Source: Oscillospiraceae bacterium (GTDB taxonomy: Bacteria > Bacillota > Clostridia > Oscillospirales > Oscillospiraceae). Taken from it: a stretch of 64,000 nucleotides of DNA. Of this stretch, positions 52,799 to 60,437 are shown in pieces. The DNA lies in NCBI GenBank assembly GCA_017452505.1, contig JAFTMI010000026.1, forward strand, positions 29,551 through 93,550, read 5' to 3'. Position 1 is the first letter of the stretch. Every line of letters starts with the position of its first letter. A model generated the notes under the pieces. It saw nothing but the letters and a program-made list of their open reading frames with translations. It had not been told where the DNA came from and ran no database searches. A program made the position numbers and the translations under genes.

Positions 52799-54152
52799 TG
52801 GATGCGCCTCCTTCCTTGAAATAGGCCTTGATTTCCGGTGCGTGATAGGTGTTGGTTAAAATATAAACCACCTTGGCATCAATCTCATCCAGGACCTTAA
52901 ATATGGTTGCCGGATCATTGGTGTCAAAGATCCGTACCCGGGATTCGTCAGCGCCTGCCAAAATCATACGGCTGGCAATATCGTTGGCGACAGTTTGAGA
53001 AAATGCCACAAAGTCGGTTGCGTTGCTTTCTACAATTGGGGTGAAATCACAATCGAAGAAGTAAAAACTGCCGCCATAATGGGGATAAAAGTCCGTAATT
53101 CGGTACATACCTACAAAAACAGCTTTTTCCCGCTTGTCAGCTGCAATGATATCCAACTGAGATTGAAGAGCTTCCGGGTTTTCCTGCTTACCCCGCAGAT
53201 AATAAATTTCCTTACCCTTAAAGTAAATCACATCCCGGTGGTTGGCACGGTTGTTAAAGCTCGCAAAGCCTTTTTGGATTTCTGCATCTGTGAGGCCGAT
53301 ATTACGGCAGATGGCAATGCACATTGCGAAATTGTAAATGTAGAAAGGATTGTTGTAAGGTACTGTCCAAACAGAATCGCTGCAAACAAAGGTGTTTTTC
53401 TCAAAATCAATCCCGGAAATGATAACATCCGCTTCCTTATGGCTGGCATAATCGCACTTGACACAGTGGAAAGGACCAATATTGGCAAGATTGTATTTGT
53501 CGTAAACAATGGGATGACCGCATTTGGGGCAGGGAAGTGTGACATTATAGAAATCGTCCCGGGTATAGGTCTTATCATTATCTGCCACGCTAAAATACAC
53601 AGATTTACCAGCCTGCTCTTCTAAACTGCGGCTGCGGGGCTCTTCATTATTCAGATACAAGGTCATATCCTTGGTGATTGCACCACGGAATTTCCGCAGA
53701 ATGAAATCCGGGTCGCCGTTGCGCTGCACCTGGTCTTTTTGCAGATTGGTAAGGCCTAAATTCCGACCGGGCAGAACCTTGTGGATGGCAGGGAAGCTCC
53801 GCTCATCAATCTCTAAAACCAGGAATTCCTTGTTAAGTGCACCGCCCAAGGTGGAATTCTTAATGAGCGTAGTGGCCACACCGCCCATCATATTGGCGCC
53901 CTCTGTGTTGCAGGCAACGCCTTTGCCGGCGGACAGAAGGGTGTGATTCAACAGATTGGTGGTTGTGGATTTCCCGTTGGTGCCGGAAATGAAATACACC
54001 TTATCATAATCAATCTTCTTAAAACGGGCAACAAAGTCGGGCATAAGTCGAATGGCAATTTTGCCGGAATAGTTACTGCCTCGTTTCTTATCTACCAGAT
54101 TCACCGCGAAGGCGATGAATTTGCAGATCCATAAGGTAAGCAAAAAACGCAT
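52791..54152 (-). CDS. murT: MurT-type Mur ligase (lipid II isoglutaminyl synthase subunit)
   Basis: 453 residues. MurT with GatD amidates the alpha-carboxyl of D-glutamate in lipid II. The ATP site SGTNGKSTTTNLL, KDQVQRNGDPD-type middle, and a zinc ribbon CPKCGH...CVKCDY (about residues 205-230) are all as in MurT; the C-terminal DUF1727 domain is present. Start at 54152 after GGAGGTCAAAGGA. Given the GatD partner without catalytic residues, amide nitrogen may come from ammonia or from another source. Confidence 0.9.
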   Translation of the reverse strand: MRFLLTLWICKFIAFAVNLVDKKRGSNYSGKIAIRLMPDFVARFKKIDYDKVYFISGTNGKSTTTNLLNHTLLSAGKGVACNTEGANMMGGVATTLIKNSTLGGALNKEFLVLEIDERSFPAIHKVLPGRNLGLTNLQKDQVQRNGDPDFILRKFRGAITKDMTLYLNNEEPRSRSLEEQAGKSVYFSVADNDKTYTRDDFYNVTLPCPKCGHPIVYDKYNLANIGPFHCVKCDYASHKEADVIISGIDFEKNTFVCSDSVWTVPYNNPFYIYNFAMCIAICRNIGLTDAEIQKGFASFNNRANHRDVIYFKGKEIYYLRGKQENPEALQSQLDIIAADKREKAVFVGMYRITDFYPHYGGSFYFFDCDFTPIVESNATDFVAFSQTVANDIASRMILAGADESRVRIFDTNDPATIFKVLDEIDAKVVYILTNTYHAPEIKAYFKEGGASNG

Positions 54153-54181
54153 TCCTTTGACCTCCAAAGTATGTTTTTGTT

Positions 54182-54210
54182 AGTATAGCATATTCTGTAA
54201 AAATTTGCTA
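54182..54210 (-). promoter_or_regulatory. Promoter of murT-gatD
   Basis: Minus strand TAGCAA (54205-54210, weak -35), 17-base spacer, TATACT (54182-54187). Confidence 0.55.
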
Positions 54211-54211
54211 C

Positions 54212-54246
54212 TGAAAAATAAGTGGCTTATACATAAAGCCACTTAT
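54212..54246 (-). terminator. Terminator of the flavin-Rieske gene
   Basis: Nine-base stem AAGTGGCTT/AAGCCACTT (54220-54228, 54236-54244) then ATTTTTC on the minus strand; the stem starts at the stop codon. Confidence 0.8.
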
Positions 54247-55538
54247 TTCTTATCACCGTTTGCAGGATTGTCAATGACCTTGCCTTTTTCGGTAAATCGT
54301 GAGCCATGACAGGGACAATCCCAGGAATGCTCGAATTTGTTGTACGTCAAAGCGCATCCGAGATGAGGGCACCTGGGAGTAGTAGGTGTGATTAGACCAA
54401 GGGTGGTTTCAAGCAGATTGATGCCCAGTTGCGGATGAAAAATGTGTCTGTTTGGCGTAAACACCTTGGCAAACTTGTTATCTTTTTCCAAAACCAAATC
54501 TTTCAAAATCCTTGCTGCAACCATCGCGTTGGTCATGCCCCATTTGTTGAAACCGGTAGCCACATAGAGATTGGGTGTGCCGCTTGCGTATTGCCCAATA
54601 TAGGGAATGCCGTCCAAGCTCATACAATCCTGCGTTGCCCACCGGCCAACTTCTTCTGCACCGGGATAAAATTTCCTGCTGAATTCCGTCAGTTCACGCC
54701 AGTTGCCGCCATTTTTCCCGGTTCTGTGACTGCCACCACCCAAAAGCAAAAGATCCCCGCTTGTGCGGAAGGACAACCCCTTCAGTGAAGCATCCACATA
54801 CATGCCTTTTACATCGGGTGCATTTTTAAGCGCCAGCACATAAGAACGATGCTGATATAGCTTCAAAAAGTATGCGCCGTGTTTGTTGAGAAAAGGGAAG
54901 TGGGTGGCGACTATGATCTTTTCAGCCCGTATTTTGCCTCTGTTTGTGATGACCTCCCCAGGGCGGACCTTCAATGCTCGGGTGTTTTCAAATATTTGTA
55001 GATCCTTGGAGATAGCGTTTAAGAATTTAAGAGGATGAAACTGTGCTTGCTTAGGGACACGTACCGCGCTCTGGATCCGAAAAGGCAGATTGATATTTTC
55101 TGCAAAAATAGCCGGGCTGCCGATTCTCCGCAGAGCATTTGCTTCTTGTTCGATTTCGATTTGGCTGTTAAGTGAATACACAAAGGCATCTTTTTCCTCA
55201 AAATCACAATCGATTTTTGAAGCAAGTTGCCTGTAAATTGAGAGGGCTTGATCCTGTGCCTGAAAATAGAGCCGCGCAATATCGGTGCCGTATTTGCAGA
55301 TGAGCTTGTGATAGATGAGTCCGTGTTGGACTGTAATTTTTGCAGTTGTGTTGTGGGTAATACCCTGACATATTCTGCCGGCATCAATTACTGCACAGGA
55401 AACACCTGCTTTTTGCAAAAAATGTCCGCATAAAAGCCCGGTAATTCCACCGCCGATCACCAGTACATCTGTCTGTATATCACCGGTCAGCGGGTCAAAT
55501 CGGGGCATTTTTGCAGTTTTATCCCATAATGATTCCAT
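54243..55538 (-). CDS. FAD-dependent oxidoreductase with C-terminal Rieske domain
   Basis: 431 residues. N-terminal DAO-type flavin fold (TDVLVIGGGITGLLCGHFLQ at residues 23-42; CVIDAGRICQGITHNTTAKIT-like), then a Rieske [2Fe-2S] domain with CPHLGC and CPCHGS as cluster ligands (about residues 390-415). Similar to YhfW of Bacillus. Substrate unknown. Preceded by no clear promoter; upstream on the same strand is the NhaC terminator. Confidence 0.88.
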   Translation of the reverse strand: MESLWDKTAKMPRFDPLTGDIQTDVLVIGGGITGLLCGHFLQKAGVSCAVIDAGRICQGITHNTTAKITVQHGLIYHKLICKYGTDIARLYFQAQDQALSIYRQLASKIDCDFEEKDAFVYSLNSQIEIEQEANALRRIGSPAIFAENINLPFRIQSAVRVPKQAQFHPLKFLNAISKDLQIFENTRALKVRPGEVITNRGKIRAEKIIVATHFPFLNKHGAYFLKLYQHRSYVLALKNAPDVKGMYVDASLKGLSFRTSGDLLLLGGGSHRTGKNGGNWRELTEFSRKFYPGAEEVGRWATQDCMSLDGIPYIGQYASGTPNLYVATGFNKWGMTNAMVAARILKDLVLEKDNKFAKVFTPNRHIFHPQLGINLLETTLGLITPTTPRCPHLGCALTYNKFEHSWDCPCHGSRFTEKGKVIDNPANGDKK

Positions 55539-55584
55539 TTAACCACCTCGTTTGACCTTAGTGTGTGTTGTTTCCGGGCGGTTA

Positions 55585-55622
55585 AACAAAAAACAGGACG
55601 ATTTCATCGTCCTGTTTTTTTG
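55585..55622 (-). terminator. Terminator of nhaC
   Basis: Ten-base stem ACAGGACGAT/ATCGTCCTGT, loop TTC, T-run on both sides. Confidence 0.9.
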
Positions 55623-55627
55623 TTAGA

Positions 55628-57139
55628 TTAGTTCTTTTTCAGTCGAACGCGATTTTTGCCGGGTAGCTTCAGCATAGGCACAAAGCGGTCAAGACCGGTA
55701 AAGGTCAGGATAAGCAGAGAGCCTACAATGATAAAGCTTAAGTAGTTGTGGCCGATAATGTCCATGGGGGTGAAGGTGGCCAGAGGGAATACGGCAGATG
55801 CAATACCTGCGAAGAACACAGGGAAGCAGTGCCAGGGGATCATCTGAGAGCCGTAAATGCCCATACCGGAGGTAAAGGTCGCCAAGCGAACACGGAGGGT
55901 GTAGGCGGCTTCTTCGTCGTCGCATTCTACATTCTTTTCTACAATATCACGAATAATGGGAGACATAGTTGCTACCTGTGCAGCTTCGTCAGAAAGGGCA
56001 GCGTTGCCGGCTAAGCACAGAATACCGCACCAGCCCATCAGCTGCTGTACATTCTTAGATATCTTGACTACCAGTTTTGCCAAGGGATCAAATGCATTCA
56101 TGCTGTTCATAATGCCACCGAATGCAGAGACCCAAGTCATCATCACAATGACCCAGCTGCCGGCATCGGCGAAACCGGTAAGTAAAAGCTTATTGAGCCA
56201 GGTGGAGAAATCGGTGGTACCGGCAAACAGACCGCAGATGAGAGAAGACACCATACCTGCTGCCAGGCAGATCATCGTATGGAACTTCATAAAGGAAAGA
56301 CCGATCACCACGATCAGAGGAATAACCATAAAGTAGGGGACACCGGCTTCCACTTGATCCAGCAGAGCCAGCGCAGAGGGCCGTTCGGTGGCCAAAGCTT
56401 CTCTTGCCGCTTCGGGGATCTGAGAAATTGCGGCAGCTACGTCACCCTGTGTGCTGGGCAGATCATAGACAAAAATGCCAACCAAGGTTACAACGCCAAG
56501 AGCCAAAGCAAGAGAGCCGAATGCCCAAATTAACTGGTGCTTCAGTCTGTCGATGATCTTAACGTCCTGCATACCGCAGGACAGTACGGTCACATCGGAG
56601 ATCATACCGATGTTATCGCCAAAGCAGGAGCCGCCGGCAATAGAGCAGAGAGTCAGCAGATTGTTGCCGCCAACCAAATGGTTCAGCCAAAGGAAAATAG
56701 GGGCGCAGGCAGCGAATGTACCCCAGGAAGAACCTGTTGCGGTGGAGAGCAGACAGCAAACGATCAGGGTAACAGGCGCAATGGTCTGTGCGGTAACGCC
56801 GACCTCAAGAGCCAGGTTAATAAGGGCAGCACCGACACCGGTGGCCATAAAACACTCGGCAACGCCGTAAGCAAACATCAAGATAAAGAAAATCAAAACG
56901 ATGCGCTTGACGGACTTCAGACACTGTTCAAAAGCGCACTCAAAGTCCACTTTGTACAGGATCATATAAACTGCAATTGCGCTAAAGGTGGCAATCGGTG
57001 CGGCCAACAGCAGATCCAGCTTAAATATGATAACTGCAGCAGCAAAGACCAGCAAAGGCACGAACTTAAAAGCAGCAATCCGGCCGTTTTCCTTTCTTTG
57101 CACCGTTTCCTCCTTAGGTGCGTTGACAGACTCCTCCAT
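55628..57139 (-). CDS. nhaC: NhaC family Na+/H+ antiporter-type transporter
   Basis: 503 residues, about twelve helices. STATGSSWGTFAACAPIFLWL and SCFGDNIGMISDVTVLS are the conserved NhaC-type segments; a second AALSDEAAQVATMSPIIRDIVE motif lies near the C-terminus. Members exchange Na+ for H+ or amino acids/dicarboxylates (MleN, TetB-like types), so the substrate is open. Ribosome site CGGAGG; a palindrome lies in its upstream region. Confidence 0.88.
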   Translation of the reverse strand: MEESVNAPKEETVQRKENGRIAAFKFVPLLVFAAAVIIFKLDLLLAAPIATFSAIAVYMILYKVDFECAFEQCLKSVKRIVLIFFILMFAYGVAECFMATGVGAALINLALEVGVTAQTIAPVTLIVCCLLSTATGSSWGTFAACAPIFLWLNHLVGGNNLLTLCSIAGGSCFGDNIGMISDVTVLSCGMQDVKIIDRLKHQLIWAFGSLALALGVVTLVGIFVYDLPSTQGDVAAAISQIPEAAREALATERPSALALLDQVEAGVPYFMVIPLIVVIGLSFMKFHTMICLAAGMVSSLICGLFAGTTDFSTWLNKLLLTGFADAGSWVIVMMTWVSAFGGIMNSMNAFDPLAKLVVKISKNVQQLMGWCGILCLAGNAALSDEAAQVATMSPIIRDIVEKNVECDDEEAAYTLRVRLATFTSGMGIYGSQMIPWHCFPVFFAGIASAVFPLATFTPMDIIGHNYLSFIIVGSLLILTFTGLDRFVPMLKLPGKNRVRLKKN

Positions 57140-57187
57140 AGTAACCTCCGAAAATATTGATAAAATTGATATTATAAATAGATAAAA

Positions 57188-57223
57188 TGTTATAATATCT
57201 CTAATTCCGGCGGGATTATAACA
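57188..57223. promoter_or_regulatory. Inverted repeat upstream of nhaC
   Basis: A perfect 9-base inverted repeat TGTTATAAT...ATTATAACA with an 18-base spacer (57188-57196, 57215-57223), just upstream of a TATAAT-rich promoter region of nhaC. It could bind a dimeric regulator; it has no match I can name. Confidence 0.45.
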
Positions 57224-57277
57224 TATTGGTTTGGGAATTGCAAGAAGAATTGCTGAAAAATTTGCAAAAAATATAAA

Positions 57278-57308
57278 GAAAAAAGCTCTCCCTTTTGGGA
57301 TAGCTTTT
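57278..57308 (-). terminator. Second terminator behind the repeated tRNA 3' end
   Basis: Minus-strand AAAAAGCTATCCC-AAAA-GGGAGAGCTTTTTT, starting right after the CCA of the repeated tRNA end. Confidence 0.85.
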
Positions 57309-57328
57309 TGGTGCGAGAGATGGGACTC
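57308..57328 (-). repeat. Repeated 3' end of tRNA-Leu (copy without the tRNA body)
   Basis: Twenty-one bases identical to 57477-57497: the last 20 nucleotides of tRNA-Leu, from the T-loop to CCA, plus one. No acceptor 5' strand or anticodon arm precedes it; it lies 169 bases downstream of the true tRNA end and is itself followed by a terminator. Confidence 0.9.
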
Positions 57329-57431
57329 ATTGCATTTCTATCCTTCGGGTAGAAATCAAGGTAGACACCAGTGTTTGCACTGGTGGCAGCAATATGCCAC
57401 CGGCATATTGCAATTTAGTTCTTAGAGTCCC
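57322..57431 (-). other. Structured cassette between the two tRNA 3' ends
   Basis: GGGACTC (57322-57328) and GAGTCCC (57425-57431) pair to close a domain holding three perfect hairpins: 7 bp (57334-57340 with 57350-57356), 8 bp (57366-57373 with 57378-57385, loop of 4) and 10 bp (57389-57398 with 57402-57411, loop of 3). It follows the tRNA terminator, so would be made only on read-through or from its own promoter. No coding potential with a ribosome site. It could be a small folded RNA or a MITE-like repeat. Confidence 0.6.
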
Positions 57432-57435
57432 ACCT

Positions 57436-57477
57436 AAAAAAAGATTGAAGCAATCCTTATTAGGATTGCTTCAATCT
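57436..57477 (-). terminator. Terminator directly after tRNA-Leu
   Basis: Perfect 16-base stem (57441-57456 with 57463-57478), loop of 6, then seven T on the minus strand. The stem begins at the last base of the tRNA. Confidence 0.92.
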
Positions 57478-57560
57478 TGGTGCGAGAGATGGGACTCGAA
57501 CCCACACGGCGTAACCACACGCACCTCAAACGTGCTTGTCTACCATTCCAACACTCTCGC
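57478..57560 (-). tRNA. tRNA-Leu, anticodon GAG
   Basis: An 83-base class II tRNA. Acceptor GCGAGAG/CTCTCGC with discriminator A and encoded CCA. Anticodon arm CACGT-TTGAGGT-GCGTG gives anticodon GAG (reads CUC/CUU). T-loop TTCGAGT with stem GTGGG/CCCAT. Its own promoter lies just upstream and a terminator just downstream. Confidence 0.95.
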
Positions 57561-57575
57561 AGATGTTACCAAAGA

Positions 57576-57604
57576 ATTATAACCTGTTCCGGCTGTTTTG
57601 TCAA
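57576..57604 (-). promoter_or_regulatory. Promoter of tRNA-Leu
   Basis: Perfect consensus on the minus strand: TTGACA (57599-57604), 17-base spacer, TATAAT (57576-57581). Confidence 0.88.
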
Positions 57605-57626
57605 TACATTTTTCCCCAATGCCCAG

Positions 57627-57655
57627 TTGTTTTTGCGGACAAAATATGCTATACT
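57627..57655 (+). promoter_or_regulatory. Promoter of rsmE
   Basis: TTGTTT (57627-57632), 17-base spacer, TATACT (57650-57655); divergent from the tRNA promoter. Confidence 0.7.
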
Positions 57656-57687
57656 CCTTTTGGATATTTCCGAAAGGAGTAAGTCCT

Positions 57688-58419
57688 ATGACACGATTTT
57701 TTGTAACTCCGGAGCAGCTACAGGGAGATTTTCTTGTGCTGACCGGTGAAAATGCAGCTCACGCCAAGGTGCTGCGGCTGAGAGCGGGGGAACAGGTGCT
57801 GATTTGTGACGGGATCGGCAATGAATGTCTTTGCACCATCAGCGATGTGAGCCCCAATCAAATAAGCCTTGTGGTTAATAATCGCCAGGAGTCTTCAGCT
57901 GAGCCAAAGGTAAGGGCCAGTGTTTATATGGCCTTTTCCAAGGGTGATAAGTTAGAGCATGTGATCCAAAAAGCTACTGAGCTGGGCGCTTATGAGATCG
58001 TGGCATTCCCCAGCAGCCGTTGTGTGTCCCGTCCTGATGAGAAAAGCCTTGCCAAGAAAATGGAGCGGTGGCAGAAGATCGCTGCCTCTGCGGCGGAACA
58101 ATCGGGCAGGGGATGTATCCCAAAGGTGCTGACAGTAGACAGCTATAAGGCAGCTTTGAATCGAGCTGCGGAAGCCGACAAGGCGATCCTTTTCTATGAG
58201 AATGAACGGGCAACCACTTTGAAAATGGCTTTGGAGATGGAACCGTTTACATCCATAAGCCTGCTCACAGGCCCGGAGGGCGGCTTAGAGCCTAAGGAAG
58301 TGGAAATGGCAAAAGATGCCGGGCTGCATATCTGCACCCTGGGCAACCGTATTCTGCGCTGTGAGACGGCCCCTTTGTGCGCCCTGTCCGCCGTTATGTA
58401 CGCAACAGGAGAGTTTTAA
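57688..58419 (+). CDS. rsmE: 16S rRNA (uracil1498-N3)-methyltransferase RsmE
   Basis: 243 residues. SPOUT methyltransferase with an N-terminal PUA-like domain (ENAAHAKVLRLRAGEQVLICDG) and the knot region SLLTGPEGGLEPKEVEMAKDAG, LGNRILRCETAPLCALSAVMY. It methylates U1498 of 16S rRNA. Start at 57688 after AAAGGAGT; longer readings lack a ribosome site. Confidence 0.95.
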   Translation: MTRFFVTPEQLQGDFLVLTGENAAHAKVLRLRAGEQVLICDGIGNECLCTISDVSPNQISLVVNNRQESSAEPKVRASVYMAFSKGDKLEHVIQKATELGAYEIVAFPSSRCVSRPDEKSLAKKMERWQKIAASAAEQSGRGCIPKVLTVDSYKAALNRAAEADKAILFYENERATTLKMALEMEPFTSISLLTGPEGGLEPKEVEMAKDAGLHICTLGNRILRCETAPLCALSAVMYATGEF

Positions 58420-58423
58420 CAAT

Positions 58424-58453
58424 AAAGCACCGGAGTTTCCTCCGGTGCTTTTA
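58424..58453. terminator. Bidirectional terminator, rsmE versus rlmH
   Basis: Twelve-base stem AAAGCACCGGAG/CTCCGGTGCTTT between convergent genes, overlapping the rlmH stop. Confidence 0.9.
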
Positions 58454-58933
58454 CTTATGGTATTTGCTGCCTGCTTGAATGGCTTCTGCTCTGTAGAGTT
58501 GTTCCAGGACCATTACCCTTGCTAAATGATGTGGGAAGGTCATAGGACTCATTGAAAGCTTAAAGTCAGCCATTTCCTTGAGCCTTGGTGCCATACCAAA
58601 GGAAGAACCGATCAGAAAACAGGCGCAGCTTTTGCCCGACAGCTTCACATCTTTCATCTTTTCAGCCAGTGCTTCGGAGGACAGCAGTTTACCTTCCGGT
58701 GTGAGCGTGCAAAACCAGGCACCTTTTGGAATTTTAGCTAAGATAGTATCCGCCTCTTTTTCCAATGCGGCATGAATCTCCGCTTGAGAAGGGTTTTCCG
58801 GCAGGCGTACTTCCGGCAGCTCGATCAGATTGAACTGGCAGTAGCCCTTCATGCGCTTTTCGTATTCAGCGGCAGCGGATAAGTAGAATTTTTCTTTCAG
58901 CTTGCCCATTGCGATCAGAGTGATATCAAACAT
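58451..58933 (-). CDS. rlmH: 23S rRNA (pseudouridine1915-N3)-methyltransferase RlmH
   Basis: 160 residues, SPOUT fold. It methylates pseudouridine 1915 in helix 69. Begins MFDITLIAMGKLKEKFYL; the SAM-knot region FLIGSSFGMAPRLKEMADFK and the C-terminal FPHHLARVMVLEQLYRAEAI with YHK at the end are diagnostic. The IGGS of most members reads IGSS. Start at 58933 after AAGGAAGTGGTGAA. Confidence 0.95.
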   Translation of the reverse strand: MFDITLIAMGKLKEKFYLSAAAEYEKRMKGYCQFNLIELPEVRLPENPSQAEIHAALEKEADTILAKIPKGAWFCTLTPEGKLLSSEALAEKMKDVKLSGKSCACFLIGSSFGMAPRLKEMADFKLSMSPMTFPHHLARVMVLEQLYRAEAIQAGSKYHK

Positions 58934-58979
58934 TTCACCACTTCCTTTTCTTGAGTATAGCACAAATATCAGAAAATGG

Positions 58980-59240
58980 CTACGGTTTCTTCTTTTGAAG
59001 CTGGTATTTTTTACGGGTTGCCTGGCCGCCTCGGATATGCCGCTCGGCCTTGTTTAAGTTCAACACCTGTCGTACCTGTTGATAGAGTGTTTTGTTGTAT
59101 TGTGGGAGTCTTTGGGAAAGGTCTTTATGTACCGTGGATTTGGAAATGCCGAAGTGTTTGGCTGCACTGCGAACGGTGGCGCCGGTTTCTATGATATACA
59201 CGGCCAACGCGCAGGCTCTATCCTCAATGGTATCTGTCAT
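58980..59240 (-). CDS. spoIIID: Sporulation transcriptional regulator SpoIIID
   Basis: 86 residues. SpoIIID is the mother-cell DNA-binding regulator acting with sigma-E. The helix-turn-helix TVRSAAKHFGISKSTVHKDLSQRLP and the C-terminal basic segment HIRGGQATRKKYQ match the family closely. Start at 59240 after GGAGGGAATGAT. A sigma-E-like promoter lies upstream. Confidence 0.95.
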   Translation of the reverse strand: MTDTIEDRACALAVYIIETGATVRSAAKHFGISKSTVHKDLSQRLPQYNKTLYQQVRQVLNLNKAERHIRGGQATRKKYQLQKKKP

Positions 59241-59273
59241 ATCATTCCCTCCCTGCATATGTCTGCCGAGAAC

Positions 59274-59302
59274 AGATTATGATTGGGGGAGGGGAAATAT
59301 GA
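59274..59302 (-). promoter_or_regulatory. Candidate sigma-E promoter of spoIIID
   Basis: Minus strand TCATATT (59296-59302; matches the sigma-E -35 KMATATT), 14-base spacer as required, CATAATCT (59274-59281; six of eight to CATACAHT). Fits known sigma-E control of spoIIID in Bacillus. Confidence 0.6.
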
Positions 59303-59303
59303 C

Positions 59304-59332
59304 TTGACATATTATAGCGCATTTCGTAAAAT
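59304..59332 (+). promoter_or_regulatory. Promoter of the threonine-aldolase-family gene
   Basis: TTGACA (59304-59309), 17-base spacer, TAAAAT (59327-59332). Confidence 0.82.
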
Positions 59333-59360
59333 ATGAGTATTCATAGTGGGAGTGTATAAA

Positions 59361-60401
59361 ATGCGTTATTTTAACAACGATTATAATGAAGTTTGCCATC
59401 CGGCGATCCTTAACGCATTGGCGGAGAATTCCGGTGTTCAGATGCCAGGCTACAGTTCCGATACCTATTGCAGCGAAGCGGCAGAGCTGATCCGCAAAAA
59501 ATGCGATGCGCCGAATGCAGCTGTGCATTTTTTGGTAGGCGGAACGCAGACTAATTTGACAGTGATTGCTGCCTCCCTGCGCCCTCACCAGGGCGTGATC
59601 GCAGCGGAATCCGGTCACATCAATGTCCACGAAACCGGCGCCATTGAGGCAACCGGCCATAAGGTCATTATTCTGCCCTCTAAGGATGGAAAGGTCGATC
59701 CTGCTCTGGCGGAAAAGATCATAGAAAGCCAAAGCCTTTCTATGGATGCCGAGCATATCGTTCAGCCTAAGATGATCTACATTTCTAACCCCACCGAGTA
59801 CGGTACACTGTATTCCTTGGAAGAACTGAATGCGTTGTCCGCCCTGTGCAAAGAAAAGGGACTTTTCCTGTTTGTGGATGGTGCCCGTATGGGCTATGGT
59901 TTGGCAGCAAAGGGGAATGATATTACCCTGGCAGATTATGCGAAATACTGCGATGCCTTCTACATTGGTGGCACTAAGGTAGGCGCTATGTTTGGTGAGG
60001 CAGTGGTGATTCCCAATCCCGCCATTGCAGAGGACTTCCGCTATTTGATGAAACAGCGGGGTGGCATGCTGGCCAAGGGCTGGCTGCTGGGTCTGCAGTT
60101 CAAAACATTGTTTGAAAACGACCTGTATTTTGCGATTTCTGCCCATGCAGATAAGATGGCTGACAAGATCCGCAAAACCTTGACCGATTTAGGTTATGCG
60201 CTCTATTTGCCCGGAACAACTAACCAAGTGTTTGTAACCCTTCCGGACAAACTATTAAAGGAACTTGGTAAAGAATTTACCTTCGCAACCTGGGAAAAGG
60301 CGGATGAAGAGAATACTACCGTGCGCTTTTGTACCAGTTGGGCAACCACCGATGAAAATGTGGATGCTCTTTGCGCTGCGCTAAAGAATTTATCCGAATG
60401 A
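59361..60401 (+). CDS. Low-specificity L-threonine aldolase family protein
   Basis: 346 residues, fold type I PLP enzyme of the beta-eliminating/threonine aldolase group. NDYNEVCHPAILNAL at the start, HFLVGGTQTNLTVIAA, ESGHINVHETGAIEATGHKV, LFVDGARMGYGL and the PLP lysine in YIGGTKVGAMFGE. It would split threonine to glycine and acetaldehyde, an alternative to Tdh-Kbl in this window. Start at 59361 after GGGAGTGTATAAA. Confidence 0.9.
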   Translation: MRYFNNDYNEVCHPAILNALAENSGVQMPGYSSDTYCSEAAELIRKKCDAPNAAVHFLVGGTQTNLTVIAASLRPHQGVIAAESGHINVHETGAIEATGHKVIILPSKDGKVDPALAEKIIESQSLSMDAEHIVQPKMIYISNPTEYGTLYSLEELNALSALCKEKGLFLFVDGARMGYGLAAKGNDITLADYAKYCDAFYIGGTKVGAMFGEAVVIPNPAIAEDFRYLMKQRGGMLAKGWLLGLQFKTLFENDLYFAISAHADKMADKIRKTLTDLGYALYLPGTTNQVFVTLPDKLLKELGKEFTFATWEKADEENTTVRFCTSWATTDENVDALCAALKNLSE

Positions 60402-60437
60402 TACTTGCGTATAGTTATTCAGAAAGGGGAGATAAGA

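Noticed and set aside
57308-57497. attL/attR of an integrated element at tRNA-Leu
   Set aside because: The repeats are only 169 bases apart and no integrase or cargo lies between; a tandem tRNA-end repeat describes it better, although a relic cannot be excluded.
57231-57582. Short open frames over the tRNA and its repeated end (WCERWDS... peptides)
   Set aside because: They translate tRNA and hairpin sequence; no ribosome sites.
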